This document shows positions 31,587 to 39,631 of a stretch of DNA of 64,000 bases, piece after piece. The notes beneath the pieces are model-generated. The model was not told the origin of the DNA. It searched no databases and saw only the letters and a list, made by a program, of their open reading frames with translations. The translations under genes were made by a program, and so were the position numbers. Each line of letters starts with the position of its first letter. Positions within the stretch are counted from its first letter, which is position 1. The stretch comes from Pararhizobium gei (GTDB lineage Bacteria > Pseudomonadota > Alphaproteobacteria > Rhizobiales > Rhizobiaceae), in the NCBI RefSeq assembly GCF_029223885.1, contig NZ_CP119409.1, positions 2,692,001 through 2,756,000 of the forward strand. The letters run 5' to 3'.

Positions 31587-32570
31587 ATGAAAATTCTGAA
31601 AACCATGCTCGGGCTGAGCGCTCTTGCTGCAGTGTCGCTCCTGGCAGTCTCGGCCAGCGCGCAAACCTATCCCGAGCGCACCATCACGATGGTCGTGCCA
31701 TTTTCCGCCGGTGGTCCAACGGACACGGTCGCCCGGCTTGTCGCCGAATCCATGTCGAAGGATATCGGCCAGCAGATCATCGTGGAAAATGTCGGCGGCG
31801 CCGGCGGAACACTGGGTGCCGGCCGCGTGGCGCAGGCAGACCCGGACGGGTACACCGTTCTGCTGCATCACATCGGCATGGCAACGAGTGCCACGCTGTA
31901 CCGCAAGCTCGCCTATGACACGTTGAACGCCTTCGAATATGTCGGCCTCGTCACAGAAGTTCCGATGACGATCGTCGCGCGCAAGGATTTGGAGCCGACC
32001 GATCTCAAAGGCCTTATCGATTACGTCAAGGCCAACAAGGACACGGTCACCGTCGCCAATGCCGGTATCGGCGCCGCATCGCATCTCTGCGGCATGATGC
32101 TGATGAGCGCCATCCAGACCCCGGTCGTCACCGTGCCCTACAAGGGAACCGGTCCGGCCATGACCGATCTGCTCGGCGGCCAGGTCGATATCATGTGCGA
32201 CCAGACCACCAATACGACGAAGCAGATCCTCGGCGGCACGATCAAGGCCTATGCCGTAACCTCCGGCGACCGCCTGCCTGTCCTGCCGGACGTGCCGACG
32301 GCCATCGAAGGCGGCCTGGCCGATTTCAAAGTTGGCATCTGGCACGGCATCTATGCTCCGAAGGGCACCCCGGCGGAAGCCACCGAGCGCCTGTCCAAGG
32401 CGTTGCAGGTTGCCCTGAAAGACCCCAACATCGTGGCTCGCTTTGCGGAACTCGGCACCGTTCCGTCCCCGGAGGCGGATGCGACCCCGGCTGCCCTGAA
32501 AGCCAAGCTCGAAGCCGAGATTGCCCGCTGGAAGCCCGTCATCGAATCGGCAGGCCAATACGCAGACTAA
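31587..32570 (+). CDS. tctC: Tripartite tricarboxylate transporter substrate-binding protein
   Basis: The protein has 327 residues from the ATG at 31587, preceded by AGGGAGG. A signal peptide (residues 1-24, cleavage after ASA) leads into the Bug/TctC fold: YPERTITMVVPFSAGGPTDTVAR, VENVGGAGGTLGA, VPYKGTGPAMTDLLGGQVD. It captures a carboxylate in the periplasm for the TctAB membrane complex encoded downstream. The ligand may be citrate, another tricarboxylate or an aromatic or C5 acid. The DctB/DctD-like pair upstream suggests ligand-induced expression. Confidence 0.92.
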   Translation: MKILKTMLGLSALAAVSLLAVSASAQTYPERTITMVVPFSAGGPTDTVARLVAESMSKDIGQQIIVENVGGAGGTLGAGRVAQADPDGYTVLLHHIGMATSATLYRKLAYDTLNAFEYVGLVTEVPMTIVARKDLEPTDLKGLIDYVKANKDTVTVANAGIGAASHLCGMMLMSAIQTPVVTVPYKGTGPAMTDLLGGQVDIMCDQTTNTTKQILGGTIKAYAVTSGDRLPVLPDVPTAIEGGLADFKVGIWHGIYAPKGTPAEATERLSKALQVALKDPNIVARFAELGTVPSPEADATPAALKAKLEAEIARWKPVIESAGQYAD

Positions 32571-32592
32571 GCTTCGTCGATCCCGGCTCGAT

Positions 32593-32632
32593 GAACGCGC
32601 CTTCCTCCTTCAGAAAGCAGGAAGGCGCGTTC
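32593..32632 (+). other. Strong hairpin between tctC and tctB
   Basis: GAACGCGCCTTCCT (32593-32606) pairs over 14 bp with AGGAAGGCGCGTTC (32619-32632) around a 12-nt loop. There is no U-tract. In an operon whose first gene encodes a binding protein, such a structure usually stabilises the upstream mRNA or trims downstream expression. Confidence 0.75.
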
Positions 32633-32789
32633 CCTCTTCCCTGGTCGAAGACGGGGAAATGATGAGCCGTGCGGCGCCATGCGGCAGCTGCCGCGAGCGC
32701 CTGGAGGGACAGTCTGCGCAGCAACAAGGTCCTGCCTGCGATGAGGCGAGCGCCCCCAAGCGGACACGGCCGATTTCAAGGAGGCAATC

Positions 32790-33251
32790 ATGAAACCTTT
32801 ATCCTTCGATACGACCAACGCGCTTTGCGGCGCGATCCTGGTCGCCATTGGCGGCTTCTTCATCTATCAAAGTCTGACGCTCGAACTTGGGACCGCGTTG
32901 CGCATGGGCCCGGGCTATTTCCCGCTAATGCTGGCCATTGTCCTGACGCTGCTCGGTGTCGTGGTTCTCGTCCAGTCGACGCGGGTCCAGGGCGAACCGA
33001 TCGGGCCGATCGCGGTCCGCGGCATCCTGTTCATCCTTCCCGCGCCGATTTTCTTCGGGCTGACGGTGCGGGGCCTGGGCTTTGTTCCGTCGCTGTTCTT
33101 CACCGCGCTGATCGCCTGTTTCGCATCGCAACGGATGAAGCCGATGATGGCTCTCCTGTTGTCATTGGCGATCACGGTGTTTTCGGTGGGGGTGTTCAGC
33201 TACGCGCTCGGCCTGCCCTTCGAGCGCTTCGGCCCCTGGCTCAGATTCTAG
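32790..33251 (+). CDS. tctB: Tripartite tricarboxylate transporter small membrane subunit
   Basis: The 153-residue protein has four hydrophobic segments (AILVAIGGFFIYQSLTL, YFPLMLAIVLTLLGVVVLV, GILFILPAPIFFGLTVRGLGFVPSLFFTALI, MALLLSLAITVFSVGVFSYAL), the standard TctB layout. AAGGAGG precedes the ATG. It partners with TctA in the membrane. Confidence 0.92.
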   Translation: MKPLSFDTTNALCGAILVAIGGFFIYQSLTLELGTALRMGPGYFPLMLAIVLTLLGVVVLVQSTRVQGEPIGPIAVRGILFILPAPIFFGLTVRGLGFVPSLFFTALIACFASQRMKPMMALLLSLAITVFSVGVFSYALGLPFERFGPWLRF

Positions 33252-33260
33252 GATATTGTC

Positions 33261-34766
33261 ATGGATCTTTTCAGCAATCTTGCACTTGGTTTCGCGACGG
33301 CCGCCTCGCCGGAAAATCTCCTGTTCTGCCTGATCGGCGTTCTTCTGGGCACACTGATCGGCGTGCTGCCGGGGATCGGCGCAACGGCGACGATCGCCAT
33401 GCTGCTGCCGATCACCTTTCAGCTTGAACCCGTCTCCTCGCTGATCATGCTGGCCGGCATCTATTACGGCGCCCAGTATGGCGGCTCGACGACGGCCATC
33501 CTGATCAACATGCCCGGCGAATCCTCGTCCGCCGTGACGGCCATCGACGGCTACCAGATGGCGCGAAAAGGCCGGGCCGGCGCGGCGTTGTCCATCGCCG
33601 CTCTCGGGTCGTTCTTCGCCGGAACGGTCTCGACCTTTCTGGTGGCAATCTTCGCGATCCCGCTGACCGGCATCGCGCTGCAATTCGGTGCTGCCGAATA
33701 TTTCTCGCTGATGATCGTCGGTCTCGTGTCCTCCATCGCGCTCGCTCACGGGTCGATCGTCAAGGCTCTGGCAATGGTCGCATTGGGCCTGCTTCTGGGG
33801 CTTGTCGGCACCGACATCTACACCGGCACACCGCGCTTCACGCTCGGAATCCGGGAATATTCGGATGGTCTGAATTTCGTCGCGGTGGCGGTCGGGGTAT
33901 TCGGCATCGCTGAAATCTTGCGCAATCTGGAGGGCGAAAAGACCCGGACGGTCCTGATGGCAAAAGTCAGCGGCCTCATGCCGACGCGGGACGATTTCAA
34001 ACGCATGGTTGGGCCCGTCCTTCGGGGCACGGCAATCGGTTCCGCGCTCGGCATCCTACCCGGCGGCGGCGCCATCCTCGCGGCCTTCGCGTCCTACACG
34101 GTCGAGAAACGCCTCTCGGACCGGCCGGAAGAATTCGGCCATGGCGCAATCGCCGGCGTCGCAGGCCCGGAGTCGGCCAACAATGCCGGTGCCCAGACCT
34201 CCTTCATTCCGCTTCTCACCCTTGGCATCCCGGCCAATCCGGTCATGGCGCTGATGGTTGGGGCGATGATCATCCAAGGCATCGTGCCCGGTCCGAATGT
34301 CGCGGTCGAGCAACCGGCCTTGTTCTGGGGCATCATCGCCTCGATGTGGATCGGCAACCTCATGCTGGTGATTCTGAACCTGCCACTGATCGGGCTCTGG
34401 GTAAAACTGCTGACTATTCCCTATTATGTCCTCTTCCCGATCATCATGGCCTTCTGCTCGATCGGCGTCTACAGCGTCAACTCCAACGTCTACGACCTCT
34501 ATGCCGTCGCCTTCTTCGGTCTCGTGGGCTATGCCCTCGCCAAGCTGCGCTGCGAACCGGCTCCGCTTCTTCTCGGCTTCGTTCTCGGGCCGTTGCTGGA
34601 AGAAAACCTGCGCCGGGCGATGATTCTTGCCCGGGGCGATCCGATGACCTTCGTCACGCGACCGATCAGCGCCTTCCTGCTGTTACTGGCTGTCGGCGTC
34701 CTCATCGTCGTCTTCCTTCCCTCCGTCAAGTCCAAGCGCGAAGCGGTCTTCACTGAAGAAGACTAG
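33261..34766 (+). CDS. tctA: Tripartite tricarboxylate transporter large membrane subunit
   Basis: The 501-residue polytopic protein has the TctA signatures: GTLIGVLPGIGATATIAMLLP near the N-terminus, YGAQYGGSTTAILINMPGESSSAVTAIDGYQMARKGRAGAAL, and the second repeat GILPGGGAILAAFASYTVEKR with GPESANNAGAQTSFIPLLTLGIP. It forms the ion-coupled channel with TctB. It lies 9 nt after tctB, so the two are translated together. Confidence 0.95.
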   Translation: MDLFSNLALGFATAASPENLLFCLIGVLLGTLIGVLPGIGATATIAMLLPITFQLEPVSSLIMLAGIYYGAQYGGSTTAILINMPGESSSAVTAIDGYQMARKGRAGAALSIAALGSFFAGTVSTFLVAIFAIPLTGIALQFGAAEYFSLMIVGLVSSIALAHGSIVKALAMVALGLLLGLVGTDIYTGTPRFTLGIREYSDGLNFVAVAVGVFGIAEILRNLEGEKTRTVLMAKVSGLMPTRDDFKRMVGPVLRGTAIGSALGILPGGGAILAAFASYTVEKRLSDRPEEFGHGAIAGVAGPESANNAGAQTSFIPLLTLGIPANPVMALMVGAMIIQGIVPGPNVAVEQPALFWGIIASMWIGNLMLVILNLPLIGLWVKLLTIPYYVLFPIIMAFCSIGVYSVNSNVYDLYAVAFFGLVGYALAKLRCEPAPLLLGFVLGPLLEENLRRAMILARGDPMTFVTRPISAFLLLLAVGVLIVVFLPSVKSKREAVFTEED

Positions 34767-34774
34767 CCTAGATA

Positions 34775-34812
34775 GGCATTTGCCGGCGCCTGTATGCGCG
34801 CCGGCAAATGCC
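34775..34812 (+). terminator. Hairpin at the end of tctA
   Basis: GGCATTTGCCGGCGC (34775-34789) pairs perfectly over 15 bp with GCGCCGGCAAATGCC (34798-34812). It starts 8 nt after the tctA stop. No U-tract follows, so it may end transcription only weakly or protect the 3' end. Confidence 0.7.
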
Positions 34813-34938
34813 GAAAGCAACATCACTCGAATTGATCAGAGAGATCAAATATATTCGTTTGAATGATGAATGCTGTTTCGGCATTATCCTCCCATGGTCG
34901 CGACCTTTTGACACCTCCCATCAAAAGGAACCAGAGAA

Positions 34939-35145
34939 ATGGCTTTCTACAGTCTTGAACATACACAGCAGTCGCAACACGCCCCGTCCTTCGTTTCGGT
35001 ATTGGGCAGGTTGCCCGGTCGTATCGTTGCGTCCTGGCAGCGTCACCAGGCCGAACGGGCGCTTGAAGGCCTGTCCTACGATACCCTGAAGGATATCGGC
35101 TTTCCGTCCGTCCATGGCATCAACAGCGCTTCGCATGCCAGATGA
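34939..35145 (+). CDS. DUF1127 family small protein
   Basis: The 68-residue protein's C-terminal half fits DUF1127 well: GRIVASWQRHQAERALEGLSYDTLKDIGFPSVHGI, with a basic helix and the closing L-K-D-I-G. AAGGA lies about 14 nt upstream of the ATG. DUF1127 proteins of alphaproteobacteria bind RNA or RNases and affect growth transitions. It stands alone, between the tctA hairpin and a strong terminator. Confidence 0.85.
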   Translation: MAFYSLEHTQQSQHAPSFVSVLGRLPGRIVASWQRHQAERALEGLSYDTLKDIGFPSVHGINSASHAR

Positions 35146-35213
35146 CAGCACGAGCGTCGGCGGCGGCGCATAACGATTGCTGTATCCACCCGGGATATCT
35201 CCGACTAACATGA

Positions 35214-35250
35214 AAAGGGCATTTCGACCGTTGGTACGAAATGCCCTTTG
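35214..35250 (+). terminator. Terminator after the DUF1127 gene
   Basis: AAAGGGCATTTCG (35214-35226) pairs over 13 bp with CGAAATGCCCTTT (35237-35249). The A- and T-rich ends flank the stem, so it may work in both directions. Confidence 0.75.
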
Positions 35251-35578
35251 TCATTTGCGACGTTGCAATTATTGCCTGTTTCCGACATCGCCCATCACTC
35301 GCCCCGGGTTGCACACCACCAAAAGACCCAAAAAGAGTGCGCGGCACACGCGCTTGGACACATACAGTTCAAGTGCCAAATGCGACATCGAAAATTGCAT
35401 CAGCGAAGAATTTGCGCAAATTTCAGGTGAATCGCCTATTTTCCAGCCATTCATTCTTGAATGTTCCGGATTTATTTCTTTTCAGTCGCTGCAGTCCATG
35501 CCAATGTCGCAATTGGAAAAGCCGTAGATTTGTCTCCAAGGGACAAATGCGACATCTCCGGCGCATGGAAACCTCGTC
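35251..35578. promoter_or_regulatory. Leader of the GlxA-type regulator with repeated TGCGACAT-like motifs
   Basis: No gene is visible in this AT-richer 330-bp stretch. It has four related motifs: TTGCGACGTTGCAA (35255-35268, near-palindromic), AAATGCGACATCG (35378-35390), CCAATGTCGCAATTGG (35501-35516, inverted orientation) and AAATGCGACATC (35545-35556). The last overlaps a 7-bp inverted repeat, ATTTGTC/GACAAAT (35528-35548). These are candidate operators for the AraC-type protein encoded directly downstream. Confidence 0.55.
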
Positions 35579-36583
35579 ATGAACAAGCCACTGACCAAGA
35601 AACGCTCCCTCGTCTTCTTTCTGGTGCCGAATTTTTCCATGCTGCCCTTTGCCGCCGCAATCGAGACGCTGCGCATCGCCAATCGTATGCTGGGCTATGA
35701 CGCCTATACATGGCGCCTGGCATCGGTCGACGGAACGCAGGTCATGTCTTCGAGCGGTATCGGCCTGGAGGTGAACAGCTCCCTCGCCGACGAACGGAAA
35801 TTTCTCGGCGGCGAAAACCGTCCCTCCATGGTGCTGGTCTGTTCCGGGGTCTATGTCGAGGATTTCAACAATAAGTCTGTCAATGCCTGGTTGCGCGAGG
35901 TTTACAATCGCGGCGTTTCCGTCGGCAGCCTCTGTACGGGCGCACATGTGTTGGCGACTGCGGGCCTTTTGACCGGCAAGCGCTGCGCGATCCATTGGGA
36001 AAACCTTCCGGGCTTCGCGGAGGCCTTCCCGCAGGTTGATGTCTACGCCGACCTCTATGAGATCGACAGCAATATCTACACCTGCGCTGGCGGCACGGCG
36101 TCGCTCGACATGATGCTCAATCTGATCGACCAGGATTTCGGTGAAAATCTCGTCAACCGCGTCTGCGAGCAAGCCTTGACCGACCGGGTACGTGGTCCCC
36201 ACGATCGCCAGCGCCTGCCGTTACGCGCACGTCTTGGGGTGCAGAATGCAAAGGTTCTATCAATCATCGAGTTGATGGAGGGCAATCTCGCCGAGCCACT
36301 GTCGCTGCTCGACATTGCCGACAGCGCCGGTCTATCCCGCCGCCAGATCGAGCGCCTGTTCCGCCAGGAAATGGGCCGCTCCCCTGCCCGTTACTATTTG
36401 GAGATACGTCTGGATCGAGCCCGGCATCTGCTCGTGCAATCGGCCATGCCTGTCGTGGAAGTCGCGGTCGCCTGTGGCTTCGTGTCCGCCTCGCACTTTT
36501 CCAAGTGTTACAGGGAACTCTATAACCGATCTCCTCAACAGGAGCGCGCCGAGCGGAAGCTGACACTTCAGGCTGCGCGCTAA
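35579..36583 (+). CDS. GlxA/GbdR-like AraC-family regulator with DJ-1/PfpI domain
   Basis: The 334-residue protein has an N-terminal DJ-1/GATase1-like domain (LVFFLVPNFSMLPFAAAIETLRIANR, VSVGSLCTGAHVLATAGLLTGKRCAIHWE) and a C-terminal AraC DNA-binding domain with two helix-turn-helices (LSLLDIADSAGLSRRQIERLFRQEMGRSPARYYLEIRLDRARHLL, VVEVAVACGFVSASHFSKCYRELYNRSP). The same layout is found in GbdR (glycine betaine/dimethylglycine), CdhR and ArgR-like regulators. With a betaine importer, BHMT and a DMGDH-like enzyme in the window, a methylated-amine ligand is plausible but unproven. Repeated motifs upstream suggest autoregulation. Confidence 0.88.
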   Translation: MNKPLTKKRSLVFFLVPNFSMLPFAAAIETLRIANRMLGYDAYTWRLASVDGTQVMSSSGIGLEVNSSLADERKFLGGENRPSMVLVCSGVYVEDFNNKSVNAWLREVYNRGVSVGSLCTGAHVLATAGLLTGKRCAIHWENLPGFAEAFPQVDVYADLYEIDSNIYTCAGGTASLDMMLNLIDQDFGENLVNRVCEQALTDRVRGPHDRQRLPLRARLGVQNAKVLSIIELMEGNLAEPLSLLDIADSAGLSRRQIERLFRQEMGRSPARYYLEIRLDRARHLLVQSAMPVVEVAVACGFVSASHFSKCYRELYNRSPQQERAERKLTLQAAR

Positions 36584-36617
36584 AGGTCTCGACGCAATGA
36601 CGACGTGAAAGGTTACG

Positions 36618-37907
36618 TCAGGAAGCAAGAGCCTTGAGCGCCGTCATTTCAGAGACGATGCGGTTTCGCCCGCCATGTTTGGCCATGTAAAGAAACTGAT
36701 CGGCGGCATTCAAATAGTTGTCAAAGGTTTCAGGACCTTCGATGGTGGCGACGCCGATTGAGATCGTGATCGACAATTCTTCGCCATCGGCGACAAGCTT
36801 GGTGCAGCCGATGTCGTGGCGGATAACTTCACAGAACTCGCTTGCCTTCGCAACGCTTAATTCATTGAAGAGAATGCCAAACTCCTCGCCGCCCAGACGA
36901 GCCAGCAAATGCTCCTCGTCGATCATGCCACGCAATCGCTCCGCCACCGCTTTCAGAACCAGATCGCCCACTTCATGCCCATAGGTATCGTTCAAGCGCT
37001 TGAAGTGATCGATATCAACGACGGCAATCGACGTCGTTTCTCCGCGCCGCAGGCACTGATCCACCATCCTCGGCCCGTGCTGGAAAAAATGTCGTCTATT
37101 GTAGATTCCGGTAAGATAGTCGCGGGCGGCAATGCTGTGGAGCGACTGAAGGCGCTTCTGCAGATTGGCGACCTGAAACAGGCGCCCATTGAATTCCTCG
37201 ACGCAAAACGGCTTCTGGATGAACTCCGTGCCGCCAGCATGCAGAAATCGTCCGGCTTGAATGCCGTCCGCCGAGGGCGCCATCGCCACGACGCTGAGGT
37301 CATCTTCACAGTAACGCTGGCGGATTTCGCGCAGCAGAGTGCAGGCCGTCATATCGCATAGTGCGATGTCGCAAAGCACGATATCAATCGTTTCACCCGC
37401 ATCGAGCATTTGAAGGGCGTCTGCGCCGCTCAACGCCTCTGTGACCATGAACCGCTGCCGGCGAAGAAGGGCGTAAATCTCCCTGCGGGACGCATCTTCG
37501 GAATCCGCCAACAGGATATGAGTAAGCGAGTTGGTCATCGCGCGATCGACCACCGAGATCAGTTGCGTGATTGAATCCGGCCGATTTTTGATGACACAGT
37601 CGACGACAGGACGCGACAGAACGTCTTTGTGCGTATCGTCGTTGAACGAGGCGGTAAAGACGATGGCGGCAATTCCCTGGTCAAGGACATAGTCGAGAGC
37701 TTCACAATTGGGTGCGTCGGGCAGATTGAGATCGAGAACGGCCAGGGAGAAGACAATTCCACTCTCAACAGCCAGGCGAAGAGATGCCAGCGACGAGCAG
37801 TGAATGACGGAAAGGCCATGGGTGGTTTCCAGGCCATGCGTCAAGACCGTCGCGAACATGCGCGAGTCCTCGACGAGAAGCATTCGCTTTCCCGAATGCT
37901 TCTGCAC
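36618..37907 (-). CDS. REC-REC-GGDEF diguanylate cyclase
   Basis: The protein has 429 residues from a GTG at 37907 that follows GAGGGG; the longer frame adds an unconserved leader. Receiver 1 begins RMLLVEDSRMF, with acceptor Asp in LAVLDLNLPDAPN. Receiver 2 begins HILLADSEDASRR, with DIVLCDIALCD and the Lys in FIQKPF. The C-terminal GGDEF domain has RDYLTGIYNRRHFF and the active site ARLGGEEFGILF, so it should make cyclic di-GMP. The usual RxxD inhibitory site before GGEEF is absent. It is PleD-like in order and follows a second double-receiver gene on the same strand. Confidence 0.92.
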   Translation of the reverse strand: MQKHSGKRMLLVEDSRMFATVLTHGLETTHGLSVIHCSSLASLRLAVESGIVFSLAVLDLNLPDAPNCEALDYVLDQGIAAIVFTASFNDDTHKDVLSRPVVDCVIKNRPDSITQLISVVDRAMTNSLTHILLADSEDASRREIYALLRRQRFMVTEALSGADALQMLDAGETIDIVLCDIALCDMTACTLLREIRQRYCEDDLSVVAMAPSADGIQAGRFLHAGGTEFIQKPFCVEEFNGRLFQVANLQKRLQSLHSIAARDYLTGIYNRRHFFQHGPRMVDQCLRRGETTSIAVVDIDHFKRLNDTYGHEVGDLVLKAVAERLRGMIDEEHLLARLGGEEFGILFNELSVAKASEFCEVIRHDIGCTKLVADGEELSITISIGVATIEGPETFDNYLNAADQFLYMAKHGGRNRIVSEMTALKALAS

Positions 37908-38131
37908 ATTGCCCCCTCGCTCAGGCTGCCTGCGAAAGCTCACGTCCCTGCCACTCCATGTGAGCGCAGGCGATGCCGATGGCAGCGCTGGCTCTCCAAC
38001 CAATTACACAACACGTCAGTTTCTCAGCCAAACCGCCATAATGTTTGCATCCGCCATTTACTCTACTTAAAATTGCAATTCTCTTAACGATCACAACACA
38101 TAGCGAAATCCGCTCTCGGCGGAGGTTTCGC

Positions 38132-38971
38132 TTACCGTTTCGCGGTTGCTGCAACCTTCGTGCTTAGCGTCTGGATCCTCGTCAGCGTGTCGAGGTTCTG
38201 GTTGACACGGCAGTAGAACTCCTCGTTTACAAAGGGCCGCAGCATGAAATCATTACCGCCAGCTTTCAGAAACCTGGCCGACAACAGCCGGTTATCAGAG
38301 GACGACACGCCGATGATCCGCAACTGGTGGGGACCATAGGCGCTACGAATGCGCCGTGTCAGTTCGAATCCGTCTATATCAGGCATATTGTAGTCGGTGA
38401 TCACGAGACCGATATCCGGATTTTTCTTCAGGATCTCCAGCGCTGCAGCACCGCTTTCAGCCGAACTGGTGCGAAAGTTGAAACGCTTCAGCCGCGTTGT
38501 CAGCAAGGCCCGTGCCGTCGGGCTGTCATCGACGATCAGAACATGATGCCGGTGATTGGTCAGAAACCGGCAGACGGATTCCGCCAGCATATCCACGGCG
38601 AAAACGCTGTCCTTGATGACATAGTCAACGATCTCCTTGGCCAGGATCGTTTCACGCGTGCTTTCCTGGAACGTGCCGGTAAAGACGATCGTCGGGACGC
38701 TCATGTCGATGAGATAGGTGAGCGCCTCCCCGTTTTCGGCGCCGGGCAGGTTGATGTTCGAAATCGCGAGCTTCGCCGGAAAGGACGCGTTCTCGACCGA
38801 AAACTGCAGATCCTCATAGTCTCGGCAAACGATGACGTCGATATCCAGGAGTTCCTTCAGCCGCTTGGAGACCATTGAGGAAAAGAGATTGGAATCTTCG
38901 GCAAGCACGATACGGTGATGCTGCAAGGATTCACCGGAATAATACATTCCGGACACGCCAAAAAATGACAT
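38132..38971 (-). CDS. Double-receiver response regulator with degenerate first domain
   Basis: The 279-residue protein has two receiver domains and no output domain. Receiver 1 (IVLAEDSNLF, then LAISNINLPGAEN) carries Asn72 where the phosphoacceptor Asp is expected. Receiver 2 (VLIVDDSPTARALL, LVITDYNMPDIDGFEL) keeps D148, D149 and D193, but has Arg instead of the late Lys (FMLRPF). It is encoded directly upstream of the REC-REC-GGDEF gene, to which it is similar in its first 140 residues, and may be a phosphorelay or allosteric partner. The start may be at Met1 or Met9. Confidence 0.88.
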   Translation of the reverse strand: MSFFGVSGMYYSGESLQHHRIVLAEDSNLFSSMVSKRLKELLDIDVIVCRDYEDLQFSVENASFPAKLAISNINLPGAENGEALTYLIDMSVPTIVFTGTFQESTRETILAKEIVDYVIKDSVFAVDMLAESVCRFLTNHRHHVLIVDDSPTARALLTTRLKRFNFRTSSAESGAAALEILKKNPDIGLVITDYNMPDIDGFELTRRIRSAYGPHQLRIIGVSSSDNRLLSARFLKAGGNDFMLRPFVNEEFYCRVNQNLDTLTRIQTLSTKVAATAKR

Positions 38972-39132
38972 TGCTCGCCTATCTGAAAAGAATTGTACTC
39001 GGAGACGAAGCTACGCAGAAAGGTTTTCCCAGTCGTTAACCGAATGCTGAAATACGACCGGCATCGCAGAGCTTCGCGTGACTGGGAAACGGCGGCGGCG
39101 AACAGGCTTGTGATCCCTCTCAGGCAGCAATC

Positions 39133-39396
39133 CTACTTGAAGACAGCCGAACCTTTGACGATTTCGATCGTTTCGTCGCCCTGAAGGCCGACGCGGTCGC
39201 CGCTGGGCGTGGTGATGAAGCAGCCGCTCGGGCAAAGCGAATCCGTTCCCCCTGCACCGATCGCGATTTCCATGCGGTTCTCGCCTTCAACGACGACGAG
39301 AACGGCCGTTTCGCCGTCCTTGTTGGTCACCGTTGCCGACCATGCGGGAAAAGCAGCAATGACGCTGAGAACACAGGCACTTGCGAATGTTTTCAT
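39133..39396 (-). CDS. Small exported protein of unknown function
   Basis: The 87-residue protein has an N-terminal signal peptide (MKTFASACVLSVIAAFPAWS, probable cleavage after WSA). The mature part is about 67 residues, acidic, with two cysteines (LCPSGC) that could form a disulfide. I do not recognise a named family, although its composition resembles small periplasmic proteins of rhizobia. It stands alone on the minus strand. Confidence 0.7.
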   Translation of the reverse strand: MKTFASACVLSVIAAFPAWSATVTNKDGETAVLVVVEGENRMEIAIGAGGTDSLCPSGCFITTPSGDRVGLQGDETIEIVKGSAVFK

Positions 39397-39592
39397 GGCC
39401 CTTCGGCGCCGTGCGCCGCCCCTTGTATGCCGCGCGGTTCCGGGCGATCTGCCCGGACGAGACGAGGCGTCAGTTCGTTCCGACGCCAGCGTAGCGCATG
39501 CGGCAGAACTGCATGATACATATCGTCAGGCGGCTGAATAGAGGCTGAATATTTGGCGTTGATCGCGGTCTGATAAGACTGGAATTGATGAG

Positions 39593-39623
39593 CGCCACCG
39601 CCGCAATCGACTTGACGGTGGCG
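39593..39623 (-). terminator. Hairpin downstream of the DMGDH-like gene
   Basis: CGCCACCG (39593-39600) and CGGTGGCG (39616-39623) form an 8-bp GC stem 9 nt after the stop codon of the flavoprotein gene. There is no U-tract on the minus strand, so termination would be weak. Confidence 0.45.
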
Positions 39624-39631
39624 TTTGGTTT

